From Astragalus membranaceus (Eukaryota; Streptophyta; Magnoliopsida; Fabales; Fabaceae): 64,000 bases of DNA. A program made the translations under genes and the position numbers. How positions within the stretch are numbered: position 1 is the stretch's first letter; the number at the start of each line of letters is the position of its first letter. Below, one piece after another: positions 31,887 to 43,965 of the stretch. The stretch covers positions 79,645,100 through 79,709,099 of the forward strand of contig CM076847.1 of the NCBI GenBank assembly GCA_039519185.1. The letters run 5' to 3'. The notes under the pieces are model-generated. The model searched no databases. It was not told the origin of the DNA and saw only the letters and a program-made list of their open reading frames with translations.

Positions 31887-33984
31887 AGAGGATCGAGGTG
31901 TTGATCGTCAAGCATTTGTGTCTTCGTCATGCATTTTCACGTAGTTTTCAGTTCAAAGCAAATTTTATGTAATGCAATCCTCTGGCTCTGCCCAAGGCCT
32001 TAGGATATTTCAATAAGGGCACATGTTTCCTTGTCAGCATCATCATCTATAAAAGTTACCCTTTTCAGTCACTTTTGTTCAAGATCGTCATTGCCCTGTT
32101 TTATCATAAGTCCATCAGTGCATATTTGACTTTTAGTTCAGTCTAACGCTTTAAGTCCTCCATGCTGGGGCAAGACTGTGATCACTAATTTTCCTTGTTA
32201 ATATCATATTCCTACAGTGCAAGTCTCTCAAAAAAAAAATAATAATATAATAAACAAGAAAACAAGCTCGCTAGGTTGAAAACCCGCAAAGGGCGGCCTA
32301 GGCAAAAAAGAGCGCCCGGTGGACTGAAAACTCGTAAAGAGCGGTCCAGGCAAAATTAGGGCACAAAAAGGAAAAAAAGAGCAAACACATGAAGATAGAT
32401 AAATTATGGTTCTAAAGTTAAGTCTTATAGAAATAAGCAATCGGGATTTGAAATGAAGTTTGGCCATCTCCTCAAAAACCCCAAAATCCCAGAAAGTCCC
32501 TTTCCTACCCACCTTGAGCCAAGAAAAACCAAAATCCAAAAGTCACCCTAGACAAGGATCACCCCAAATAAAAAAACAGTGCATCACTTTTTATCAGCTC
32601 ACCCGAGTCAAAGAAGGAAAAGAATCATAAAACAAAAAAAAAAGGGGAAAAAGAGAAAATCAAAAAAAGAGGGATTCAAAAGTGAAAATCCCAAAACAAA
32701 AGAAAATACAAAAGAAATGTAAGTGGTGAGCTGGTACATGTTACCACAAAATACAAGAGATCCTTGTCTAAATAAACCTTCAAACACTTCATCATTCCAA
32801 CACCTGATTCCATAAACCTTCAAACACTTCCTTTGGCCTCAACATCAAACCCTTTAGTCATTCTACCATGAGACACGAATTTGCTTTAACAGAGCCCAAA
32901 CAAGCCCAATAACCATCTTCCTCATAGACCATTAACCGTCAATCAGCGCCGAACAAAACTCATCCTCCCATTAGCCTCAAACACTTCATTAAGCCTAACC
33001 CTCCTTCCTCCACAAAACACCACAATCCCGAAAAGTCCATTCCGATCAATGACCATTTGCTTTTGTTCTCTCAGATTCTAATCTTAGGACGAACAAGCCT
33101 ATCTATGTACAATGTGTTTGCTCAAAAGAAAAAACAAACGATCAGAAAAAAGAAAGCTGATCAAGAAAGAATAAACCCTCAGAAAAAAAGAGAACTGAGG
33201 AAACAAAAACGAACAGTCAGAAAAAAGAAAGCTGACAAAAAAAAAAAAAGAGGGACTTGCACTCCAAAACACACTCAAGTTGCATTAAAACAAGGTTTAG
33301 TGATCACCAAGTAAGGTTTCTTTCATGCCAAAAGTTGAGACATTCACAGAGAACCAAAGATTTGCACTGAGAACACCACTCAGATCTAAAAGTTGGGGTA
33401 TTCTCTTCACCGCCTGCCCACCCTAGTCCGGGGAGAGTCTGTTCAGTGTCCATCCATGGCCATTCATCCTTTCACCCGGTGTCAGCCATGGCACTAGTTC
33501 CTGCGTATTTGCTCTTTCACTCCGCTTCCTTTCACACTCCGGACAGGGGCAAGTCATTCATTCACAGTCACCGAAGGCCCGAATTGGGGGCAGTCTGGCA
33601 TTCATCCTAAACACTCACCTGGCGTCTGCATGTTCATGTGTGTTCACTTGGCAATGTTTCATAGAGAAAGCACAAGATTGTTATTGAAGGTTCAGTTATC
33701 ATGGAATGGAGGAAAACATAAATGGGTTTGCTTGTAAATAATAACCTTGAGAACACCGCGGTTTAAATCAAAACTAGTTTTTCCAAAGAAAAAGGATGAT
33801 CAAATTCACCCCCACTTTTGCATCCAAAGTCTCGCGTCTCATCATTATGAAAGTATTCACAAAAAAAGTATTTGAATACCCCAAAAAATTTTGTCATATC
33901 ATGCATCAAAATACTGCATTTGCATCCTCACATAGCAAAAAGACAAATAGGAAAAATTCTTTAACCAGCTATCTCAGCACATGA

Positions 33985-34215
33985 GGGGGTCGCCTAAAGT
34001 TGGCCGCTTGTAGGGCTTCAGTGCTCGCCTGGATCCTTAGGGATTAGGTTGTTATCTTGTAGGGCTTCAGTGCTCGCCTGGATCCTTAGGGATTAGGTTG
34101 TTATCTTGTAGGGCTTCGGTGCTCGCCTGGACCCTTAGGGATTAGGTTGTTATCTTGTAGGGTTTTAGGGCTCACCTTAATCCTTGGGGATTAGGATGTT
34201 TACCTTGTAGGCACT
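33985..34215. repeat. Tandem array, about 54-bp units
   Basis: Four units starting CTTGTAGGGCTTC or similar and containing GGATCCTTAGGGATTAGG; the last is more divergent. Lies in the Ogre-like 3' region. Confidence 0.85.
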
Positions 34216-34702
34216 TGAAGTGTTGATCCTTAACCAAAATAAAAAGGAAGAAAATCAAAAATAGCATCTCATAGCATCCATCATTCCATTGAAATCATCA
34301 CATCACATACACTTTGCATAACATACATTCACACTCCATTTACATAGATATCTGCATTCCATAGAAAAAAAGAGCAAATAAGAAAGGAGAGAAGAAAATC
34401 ACAGAAGACGGAACATAAAAGAACACAACATTTTCATGTCATTCATCATTCCCATATCATCCATACCAGTCATCACTCCATGGCATCAAACAGTACATTA
34501 CGCCTTCAAATTCACATCTCAGAAGAGCGAAAGAATAACAAAAGGAAAAGAAGAGAAAAATCAAACAGAAAAGGCATCCCACCAAAGTCAATCATTGCAT
34601 TCATGTGCACCCCAAACATCCAAGTGCACGCATTTCATGCACCATCCAAGAGAAAAGTTACTTCGGACCAGAGAATCCCAAAAATCTCATTTTTAGAAAA
34701 TC

Positions 34703-34815
34703 ATCAACCCCGAGTTAGTAAACTCCATCAACCCTGAGTTAGTAAACTCCCTCAACACAGAGTTAGTGAACTCCCACAGAGTTAGTGAACTCCCACCGAG
34801 TTAGTGAACTCCTTC
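34703..34815. repeat. GAGTTAGT(A/G)AACTCC tandem units
   Basis: Five copies of a 15-bp core with 5-13 bp spacers. The core GAGTTAGTGAACTC is near-palindromic and could form a small hairpin. Confidence 0.85.
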
Positions 34816-35039
34816 CACAGATCACAACATTGTGTACGAGCACGCAATGGATCCATCAGACTTCGTCAAGTCCTTCGGATTAGTTGTGTCAGCCTAAGGC
34901 ATAGCGTAAATCCATTGATCAAATCAGTTCCGGACCTGATGTTGATCGGTCGCTCGAAAAGGCCACCCCCCCAGAGCTCGGACTCGACAAGAGTCCGTTA
35001 AAAGGTTTTAGGCAGCCTCCGAATTCCCAATTTACCGCT

Positions 35040-35175
35040 TTCTGCACGCCAAGTGCCCGTTTTACTTTTCTGTCTGCACGCCAAGTGCCCGTTTTACTTT
35101 TCTGTATGCACGCAAGTGCCCATTTTACCTTTTCTGTCAGCACGTTAGTGTTCATTTACTGTTTTCGCATCGACA
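35040..35175. repeat. GCACGCCAAGTGCCCGTTTTAC tandem units (core)
   Basis: Four to five decaying units of about 44 bp with GCACGCCAAGTGCCC and TTTTACTTTTCTGT blocks, ending 150 bp before the PPT. Confidence 0.8.
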
Positions 35176-35320
35176 CGAAAGTGTCTATCTTTCCAAAAAA
35201 GAGGGAGAAAATTCGGGTTTCTCCAAATGGACAAAATTGGTATAATTTCCGAATTCTTTATTTCTACTTTACCTTCGAAATATGTCTCGCGCAATTCATA
35301 TTTCTTGGTAAAATCCAAAT

Positions 35321-35333
35321 AAAGAGGGGCAGC
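35321..35333 (+). other. Ogre-like polypurine tract
   Basis: AAAGAGGGGCAGC directly precedes the LTR start TGTCATACCCC. Confidence 0.75.
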
Positions 35334-38300
35334 TGTCATACCCCAATTTTGTCCAGCTTAGATCAAAACCCTAATTTTCCACAAAAATAAATAAGTTGAG
35401 GAGTGAGAAGCATCATGCATTGCATTTTGAGTCCTAAAAGTCATTCCAAAGTTTCTAAAATCATTTTTAGAGTTGAAATGCACTTTTTGGGTAAACCAGG
35501 TTTTTTTGAGTCCAAAAGGGTATTTTGGTCATTTCACAATAAAAATGATAATTCCTCATGAAGGTCATTGAGCATGCATTCTAAGATTCTAGAGGTCATT
35601 TCTAGGGTTATAGATTCATTTTTGAAGTGGAAACGCATTTTTCGGGCAAATTAGGGTTTTAGCGTCAAAAAGGGTATTTTGGTCAATTGTAACGGTTTTT
35701 TTCAAAAAGGCTCAAAAAATATATATAATTAAAAATATGAAATCTGAAATCAAAAATGAAAAATGAATAATAAAATAATATTGGATGTTTATTGTATTTT
35801 TAGAATTAGGGCTAATTCCTTTTAGGTGCTTTTTGCTTTTATCCATTTTTGGCCAAAGTAAGCACCAATTTCACAAGCAAACCATCTCCCTCACTCCACC
35901 CTCAAGCTCCACGCCTCCCATCACCTTCAGCCCACATCAAGTTCACATCAAGCCTTTCATCAAGCACACCTTTGAATACACAACATGTTTTTACCTTCCT
36001 TCTCTCTACACCACAAAATACACACTAATTCCTTTACTTCCCTCTCACAACCCTTAACCCAAGGGAGCTTGAGGCTACTCTGATTTTTTGACTCTAGCAC
36101 ACAATACTCTCCTCTCCTCTCTCTCAAAAAACCGAAACCCTCTCCTCCATCTTCTCTACACAATTTCTTCAACCATAAAATACCAAAGCTTGATAATCCT
36201 TCATCGATTCAATAACTCTCCTTCCAAGCTTCCATAATCATCCAAGTTTCATCAAAATCCACCCAAGGAAGAGGATTTGCGTGAGGATCTAGATTGTTGG
36301 AGGTGTTCTTCAAGTGTTCTTGCTCCTATTTTACATCTTTATTCCTTTTCTAGTTATTTCTTGAGGTAAGCCTATTATCTCTTGCATTTTAATTATTAAC
36401 ATGTAAATCTTTCTTCTACTCCTCTTTCCTTTCTCAAAAGGCTTAGAGGACTTGTTTCCAACATTATGACAAGGACATTGGGAGCCTTGGGTGTTGGCAA
36501 TGAGTCCTTGGCCTTGAGGGGAATTTTCTTGTGTTTTAACCATGTAGTTTGTATTTTCACACTCATTTTCTCACTTTTCCATAAATAGAGGGCTTTCACA
36601 TATTATATGCATCTTCTTGTTCATATCATAACTTGCAAGTTGAATTTTGGCTTGATTTATGGGTGTAGGGGTTTCGGTTTTGAGCCTTAGAATTTAGGGT
36701 TTTTGTTGCTTTCTTTTCACTCCTTGATTTATGTAAATAAAATGCATGATGTGCTTGATTTGCATGATTTGTTCTATGTGTTGATTATGAGTTTTGGCAT
36801 GAAAAATTTGGTGTTTATGCTCATATAGGGGTTCGGCCATGGAGCCCATTTTGTGCATATTTTAGTGCTCAAAATGTGTTGTTTGATCTTGTGTAGATAA
36901 GTGTAATTGTGTTAGTGCGTTTTTGACTTTTAACCACCTTTTTACATTTTTACTTTACAATTTCATTAAGTAATTACCATTTACCTTTTTTTACATTTTT
37001 ACTTTACCATTTCATTAAGTAATTACCATTTACTTTTTTTACATTTTTACTTTACAATTTCATTAAGTAATTACCATTTACTTTTTTTTACATTTTTACT
37101 TTACCCTTTCATTAAGTAAATACCATTTGCCTCATGCATTTTTACTTTACCATTCACTAACTTTTTACTAAAAGTTTTACTACTTGTCAATTTGCAAAAA
37201 TACCCAAAACATTTTCACACTTTGCATTTCATCACTTGTGTGACACATTCTTATGTTTGCACATTAATACTTGCATACTTTCATATGCTTACATGTTCAT
37301 GCATTCATATATGCTTATGCCTCTTGCATTCTCATACTCTCTTACATGTTCATGCATCCATTAATATCATGTCTTGCATTCATTATCATATGATCATGCA
37401 TTCATTAACATGATATCTTGCATTCATTTTCACATGTTCATTCACCTAACCTAGAATACTCTATGCCTATGATTAATTGTATTTCTTTGTTCTTGATGCC
37501 ATTTGAATGTCTTGACTTAATTGTGCACAAACCCTTTTACACAATCATGTGCCCTTATAAGACTACCAACATGTGTAGCATAGAGGTATATGTGCCCCTC
37601 TTGAGATTGCTCCCAACTTGTGTAGCAATTCCCCTTCACACACAAACACAATTGTTTTGAGAACTTTGTCTCGCATCTTTGACAATTAAATCTCTTGATT
37701 ATATCGGCATGCTTAATCTTAGTTGATGGTCAACATGTTCATGATTGCTTGATTAGTTGAATATGTTTGAACTTCATTCATTCATTTTGCATTTGGTTTT
37801 GGACATAGAATTCGATTAAAAATGATTTATTTATTTTCTAAAAAAACTCTTTTCCAAACCCATTAATTTTCGAAGCATTTTCAATAAACAAAAATAAGCA
37901 AGTAGTGGAGGTCACCCATAACCTTTGTTAGTTTGATCTCTATGAACGGTCTTCAATTTCGCATGAGTACTTAGCGATGATTACCCATAACCTTAGTTAG
38001 TTTAATCATTCGCTAATGCTCGTCCTACTTCGGAAACCTTTTCAAAACCAAAGAGCTAGAACTACGTCGCTTTGATTCCCATTTGGGATACGTAGGAGCG
38101 AGTCACGTCCTCGTCAAGCACAACAAACCAAAATTAATTCGATTGCGAAAGCCTTTTTTGATCATCTAAAATAAAAACCGATTATCATTAATGATCACTC
38201 GCGCCGTTGCCGTTTGGTTGTTAATGATAATTTCATTTTCAAAAGAGTTAGTAGCGCGGCCACTCTAAACCGTTGTTGTTTGGTCGTCGCGAACACCCGA

Positions 38301-38889
38301 ATCAAAAGCAAAACCGATTATCGTTAATGATCACTCGCGCCGTTGCCGTTTGGTTGTTAATGATAATTTCATTTTCAAAAGAGTTAGTAGCGCGGCCACT
38401 CTAAACCGTTGTTGTTTGGTCATCGCGAATCCTCACTCCTACTGCGAAAACTCATCTAAACAGACTAAAAAACAAAAACCTTTTTAGGACAACCAAGAAC
38501 TACGTAGCTTTGAATTCTCCATCGCACCAGGAGATACGTAAGAGCGAGAGGCCAACTCTCGTCAAGCGCCCAAAATAAAAATTTTCATTAAGTCTTCTCA
38601 CTCCCTTTTCAATAAAGAGGCAAAATAAAAGCATTTTCAAATCAACACTTCAAACCACACATTTAATTAAAGGTTCCCTTTCGGTAGAAAGGAGGCGTGG
38701 GGTGCTAAAACCTTCCCTATGCCTAACCGACCCCCGAACCCATATCTCTAGTTTTCGAAAGACCATCCGCCTTGTCTAAAAGACCTTTTTTCAATGTTTT
38801 GGTCTTAAAATTAAAATATTGGTGGCGGCTCCATACCTTTTCCACGTTGTACAATGAGAAGTCTGAACCGGATTTTTTGGGGTGCAACA
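35334..38889 (+). repeat. Complete 3' LTR of the Ogre-like element (3556 bp)
   Basis: TGTCATACCCC...GGTGCAACA. The 5' half (absent from the other LTR) includes about four 55-bp tandem units of TTTCATTAAGTAATTACCATT at 36950-37140. The 3' half equals 26873-28587. Confidence 0.9.
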
Positions 38890-39153
38890 ACATGCAGAAT
38901 TAAAAAATATTCATAAAGCTCGTAATCTGGAAACATCGTACATATCCACCTCGAGTCCCTCAGGTGCGAAACGACATACATGACATGCAGAATTAAAAAA
39001 AAGCATTCATAAAGCTCGTAACGAGGTCCAAAATTTCAAGATCGGCATCAGCTCAGGACTAAAGGAACATCTACTCAAAGAGCCAAAAACGCAAGGCTGC
39101 ATCATCTTATCAAGTCAAGATCGCTCCTCAAGCGACCAAACTTGGGGGGCCAC
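38890..39153 (+). mobile_element. 3' internal end of a TR-GAG relative
   Basis: Ends GCTCCTCAAGCGACC then AACTTGGGGGGCCAC, matching the PPT region of the complete TR-GAG element (24740-24770). Contains a direct repeat of about 93 bp (ACATGCAGAATTAAAAAA at 38889 and again at 38981). It is cut on the left by the Ogre-like LTR, which therefore inserted into it. Confidence 0.7.
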
Positions 39154-39680
39154 TGTTATGGTAACTAGAATTTCTGCTATTTACACCTCCTGTAAGACCC
39201 AATTGCTTAGAGGCCCATTAGATAAAGACAGGGTCCATTCATCAATGGCCAAGATCACTCTGCAAGATCGGACGACCCAAAACCACCAAGACAAAACACC
39301 ACTAAAACTCTATAAATACATCATTTCAATGCTCATCAATGGTAAGCAATATTTACAACTTAGACTCATTCACTCAAATACTGACTTGAGCGTCGGAGTG
39401 TTATTGCAGGTACAACCCCTCAAGACCGATCAAGACCGATCAAGATCGACCTCCTCAAGATCGACCACCTCAAGACCGATCAAGATCGACCTCCTCAAGA
39501 TCGACCACCTCAAGGCTGAACAAGGTCGACCTCCTCAAGATCGACCACCTCAAGGCCGAACAAGGTCGACCTCCTCAAGATCGACCATCTCAAGACCGAA
39601 AGACATAAACAGAATCAAAGATAAAATATCTACTAACTGCGTAATACCAATCACTAAGATCGAAAGCATACGACTGAACG
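39154..39680 (+). repeat. LTR of the TR-GAG relative, with expanded inner repeats
   Basis: Starts TGTTATGGTAACTAG, has CTCTATAAATACATC near 39310 and ATACTGACTTGAGCGTCGG as in 21837-22294, and ends near GACTGAAC. Between 39417 and 39598 the CTCAAGATCGACC-type units are expanded to about a dozen, against three to four in the complete element. Confidence 0.75.
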
Positions 39681-40096
39681 ATGCTTATACACGCCTCTTT
39701 AATTTAAGTAATACAGAAATACATGCAATTATTTGTTTACAAAAAGGATAAGATAAAGATCAAGAGATGTCTCAAAGTCATCACCAAAAATCAAATCGAA
39801 GATCGCATACTCTTTCTAGATAAATCTCGTAAATACAACCTTGAAACCAGCTATGTTTCCGCTTTTTTTGATCAAGCTATGTTTCCGCTTGATTCTTACT
39901 ACGTAAACTCAAGAAAAAAAAAATAAAAACAATTAAAAAAACTCTTATGATAATGGTTCAAGTTTGACCAAAAAATTGATCCAGAAAATACAGACAACAT
40001 ACCGTGTCGTGTTTGTATACAACAAAAACGTGGCAATCATATTTGACAATGTTAAGTTGTTAACATCCAAAGCTGTCTTTGACTTACCGCACACCA
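39681..40096. other. Spacer left of the MULE
   Basis: AT-rich, no gene or repeat recognised. Confidence 0.5.
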
Positions 40097-40105
40097 TTTT
40101 TTTTA

Positions 40106-41307
40106 CAATAATGCTATTCAGCCAAAAATGGTAGCCAAAATACAGCCAAAAATACAAAATACGTATGATACAATGGAAATACAGTTGTGGGACCAGCTGA
40201 TTTAATTGGAAAAAAAAAACAGAAGCCCCCTCACTCCCTCGCACTCCCTCATCTCTCGCTCTCACTCCCTCGCACTCCCTCCTCTGTCGCTGTCACTCCG
40301 TCGCACTCCCTTCTCCCTCGCGGTCTCTCCTCCTTCGCCTTGCTCTCCCGTTCAAGCGCTCATCGCCCTCCGCCGCCATTCAAGAAGGTAGCGTGTGTGT
40401 CTCCCTCCAATCGCGCGTCTCCTCTGCTCCATTCCTCTCCGTTTTTATCTCCGCCGTGACTCCGCCGTTTAATCGCTTCTCCACCTCTTCTCCACTTCAA
40501 CCTTCTTCCACTCAGGTAATGGATACTGATTTATTCCTTAATTTGTCCCTAATTTGACTGATTGCAAAAACCCCAATTTAATTTGAAAGGAAACCCTATT
40601 GTTTCTTCATCTTCGTACCAGATCGTTCTCTTCTTCAACATGATGGTAGATTAATTGATGGTACATTGTTTGTTTGCTTCTTTCAATTAACACGATGATA
40701 GGGTTTCTCCAAGTATATTTTGTAATTGTGTTTGACTCAGGTAAATGTGTTTGTGCTATTAAGGACATTTGACTTTGTGTTTGTATTCTGGTTACTGGTT
40801 AGAAAGAAAACACTTTGAAAAATCAGCTTGGTTTATGACATCCAAAAGTTGGTTAATTGTAGTTGTAATGTGGCTCTTTGGTTCAAGTTGAGCATGTACA
40901 TGTCAGAGTAGAAACCTTTTAGTTATAGTTACATTAATTGTCCTATTTAGCACTTAAATAGAGTCCTCATGTTGTTCATAGTGAGTAGGGAAGAATAGCA
41001 TGTGAAAAACCAAGTTTGGGTTACATTGAGCCCTCTTGTCCTTTACAGTTAGATTGAAAGAAATAAATGTGAAATACCAGATTGGTTTATGGCTTTGAAA
41101 AGTTGGTTAATTGGGGCATTAATGTGGCTATCTGGTTCAAATGGATTTTCTACATGTCATACCACAAACAATTGAGTTATACTTAAGAAATTGGGGTTGA
41201 AAAGTTGGTTAATTGGGGTTGTTTAGCTGATATGTTAAGATGTTTATTTGATGACCACAAAATGTGGCACTGAAGAAACCTTTTGACTTGAGTTGTTGTT
41301 ACATAAA
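40106..41307 (+). repeat. Left terminal inverted repeat of the MULE, with promoter-like leader
   Basis: 1202 bp. Its outer 100 bp have repeated AGCCAAAAAT motifs. A C/T-rich leader (40220-40515) ends in a splice donor CAG|GTAATG, followed by an intron to the acceptor TGCAG at 41556, just outside the TIR and 33 bp before the transposase ATG. So the TIR appears to supply promoter and first untranslated exon of the transposase gene. Confidence 0.85.
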
Positions 41308-41589
41308 TATGAGTGACATATCTATTTCATTATAATGTATTGCTGAGAATAAAATGTGACAACAGCCTTGGTGTAAGACCTTTTAAACTTTGTTTTCTAC
41401 TTATATTGGTATGATAAATTTAGAGTTAAGATAAGAAACTTCCTATTATTTCCTATTATTGGTATTCTGCATATTATGGCATACACATTTCGGTTTACAT
41501 CTACACACTATATTAATTTTGATATAAGCTATACATAATTGGATTTTATTGTGCAGTACTGATGTGACGCCACCGACATCTAAAAGTTC

Positions 41590-42947
41590 ATGGAGGGTGG
41601 TGATACATTCGTTGAGGGTGATAGTGCTGAGGCTGAAGGTATAACAGTCGACAACCCCAACAATGATGATACATGTTGGGAGCCAACAATCGGGATGTGT
41701 TTTGCTTCATTAGATGAGGGGATATCATATTATGGTGAGTATGCTTTAAAAAAAGGATTTGGATGGAAAATTAGAACATCAGTAAAGGGAAAGGATGGGG
41801 CAATCAACTACAGAATTCTGTCATGCTCGAGAGAGGGGTCTAGCGCGCAAATGTCAAAAATTCCATGTTCATTGAAGACACTTCCGACTAGGGTGAGCAA
41901 TTGTCCTGCCAAGATATGTTTCAAGTTAGAAACAGATGGAGTATGGTATATCAAAAATTTGTAGATGAGCATTGTCACCAGTTGAGCCCCACAAAGTCAA
42001 GGTTGTTTAGGGCAAACAAGAAAATAAATCTGCATGTGAAGAGAACAATCCAAATCAACGATGAAGCGGGCGTGAGGATCAACAAAACTTTCCAATCTCT
42101 TGTCACGGATGCAGGAGGGCATGAAAATATACTATTTTGTGAAAAGGACGTAAGGAATTTTGTCAACAAGGAAAGGCGTTCAATTGGTAAAGGCGGTGAT
42201 GGGAAGGCGTTGATTAGTTACTTTTATGAAATGAGGGAACAAAATTCAAATTTCTTCTATGATCTTGATTTGGATGATGGTTTTCATGTCAAGAATGTCT
42301 TTTGGGTCGATGCGAGAAGTAGAGCTGCTTATGAATATTTTGGAGATGTGGTGACATTTGATACAACATATCTCACCAATAAATATGAGATGCCTTTTGC
42401 TGCGTTTGTAGGTGTCAATCACCATGGTCAATCAACATTACTTGGGTGTGGCCTAGTTTCCGGTGAAGACGAAGAGTCATTTTTGTGGGTTTTTCAATCA
42501 TGGCTTTCTTGCATGCTAGGAAAGGCCCCCTTGGGTATTGTCACCGACAAATGCAAGGCTATGAAAAATGCCATTGAGACAGTCTTTCCTACTACTCGCC
42601 ATAGGTGGTGTTTATGGCATATCATGAAAAAAATTCCCGAAAAACTTAGTGGCTATGGTGAATATTACAAGATAAAGGCGGCAATGAAAGAAGCAGTTTA
42701 TGATACTTACACAAGACTTGATTTTGAAGATAAATGGCGTTCCTTCATAGACAAATTTCAGCTTCAAGAGAATGACTGGTTAAGTGGGTTGTATAAGGAG
42801 CGACATAGATGGGCACCGACATTGTTAAGGAAATTTTTATGGGCGGGGATGTCAACAACACAACGCAGTGAGAGCATACATGCTTTCTTTGATGGATATA
42901 TCAATTCAACAACAAGTCTTGGTCAATTTGTAAAACAAATAATGTGA
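41590..42947 (+). pseudogene. FAR1-type MULE transposase, frameshifted and C-terminally truncated
   Basis: Frame 1 (41590-41964, 124 codons) holds the FAR1 DNA-binding domain (SLDEGISYYGEYALKKGFGW, the CSREG motif and CFKLETDGVWYI). A single-base loss in an A run near 41957-41961 shifts the rest into a second frame (to 42947). That frame continues DEHCHQLSP and then the MULE transposase domain: VVTFDTTYLTNKYEMPF (first D), LGIVTDKCKAMKNAIE (second D), the GEDEESFLWVFQSWL block (Glu candidate) and RHRWCLWHIMKK (CxxH-like). It stops at FVKQIM, before the SWIM zinc finger expected in this family. Catalysis: DDE-type cleavage and joining at the TIRs. Two defects make it inactive as it stands. The 5' UTR intron and leader come from the left TIR. 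Confidence 0.88.
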
Positions 42948-43200
42948 TTATTAACAGGTAGGAGGTGACATTCCATTCATGGAACTTTTGGCAAACATGG
43001 AAACAGACTTCACGGGATTGTCACAATTGACTACAAATCCCTGACTTTAGCTTGAAGGATACTCCCTGCATATTAATGGTCATGAGTATTTTTTGTTGTA
43101 ATTAAAGATATATGTATATTAATGCTCATGACAAATTTTTGTTGTAATTAGACATATATGTATCTTTTGATTAGTATTGATGTAAATGTTGTAAATGACA
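42948..43200. other. Downstream of the transposase relic
   Basis: Possibly a remnant of the last transposase exon (GGAACTTTTGGCAAACATGG context at 42980), but no clear homology. AT-rich afterward. Confidence 0.35.
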
Positions 43201-43900
43201 TCGGGTTCATGTCCCAACCCACTGATTTAGTAACCTCTTAATGTCCCATGGTCAATTTCAAAAGAAATGATGGTTATTATATGTTGGTCATTTGTATTCA
43301 AAACTTGGTTATTTCTGTGTGGAACTTGGTGATTTGATTATAACTGATAAACTATATGCCATTTGAAGGATCCATCATGCTGTGCTTACATATATGCGTC
43401 TAAACCCACTGATTCAGTACCCTCTTGTAGTCTCATGGTAAATTTCACAAAGAAATGATGATTATTAAAGGTTGGTCATTTGTATTAAAAACTTGGTTAT
43501 TTTTATGGGGAACATGGTGATTTGATTAGAACTGACAAACTATATGCCATTTGAACGATCCATCACGTTGTGCTTACATATATGTGTTCCAACCCACTGT
43601 TTTCGTGCCCTCTTGTAGTCTCATGGTCAATTTCACAAAAATGATGACTATTATAGATTGGTCATTTGTATTAAAAACTTGGTTATTTCTATGGGGAACA
43701 TGGTGATTTGATTAGAACTGACAAACTATATGCCATTTGAACGATCCATCACGTCGTGCTTACATATATGTGTTCCAGCCCACTGATTTCGTGCCCTCTT
43801 GTAGTCTCATGGTCAATTTCACAAAAAAGATGATTATTATAGATTGGTCATTTGTATTAAAAACTTGGTTATTTCTAAGAGTCCTATGGCACTCATATAG
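43200..43900. repeat. Tandem repeat, about 186-bp units, 3.5 copies
   Basis: The marker TTGGTCATTTGTATT(A/C)AAAAC recurs near 43284, 43472, 43659 and 43845. Units carry ATGCCATTTGAA, CATCA(C/T)G(T/C) and CCCTCTTGTAGTCTCATGG. No coding capacity. Confidence 0.85.
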
Positions 43901-43965
43901 TGCCCTCATGTTGTTTCGTATAGTGCTCTCATTTGCATTTAGTTTCAAAGAAAACCTTGTGAAAG

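Larger units (their letters stand above)
31887..35320 (+). other. 3' non-coding region of the Ogre-like element
   Basis: No ORF with family features over 3.4 kb. Near 32262-32352 are two units of about 45 bp sharing CG(C/T)AAAG(G/A)GCGG(C/T)C. A/G-rich stretches at 32560-32720 and 33120-33260 give spurious Lys-rich ORFs. Autonomous Ogre pol would lie in this place. Confidence 0.6.
26873..38889 (+). mobile_element. Gag-only Ogre-like retrotransposon with truncated 5' LTR, 12.0 kb
   Basis: A 1715-bp 3' part of the 5' LTR (26873-28587), PBS (28590), long leader, gag (30459-31886), a 3.4-kb non-coding 3' region with tandem arrays, PPT (35321) and a complete 3556-bp 3' LTR (35334-38889). No protease, reverse transcriptase, RNase H or integrase is present, although autonomous Ogre elements carry them and are much longer. 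The shared LTR parts have identical lengths and only a few visible substitutions. A target duplication cannot be checked because the 5' end is missing. Confidence 0.85.

Noticed and set aside
33057..33314. Lys/Arg-rich 85-codon ORF
   Set aside because: A-rich low-complexity DNA in the non-coding 3' region of the Ogre-like element.
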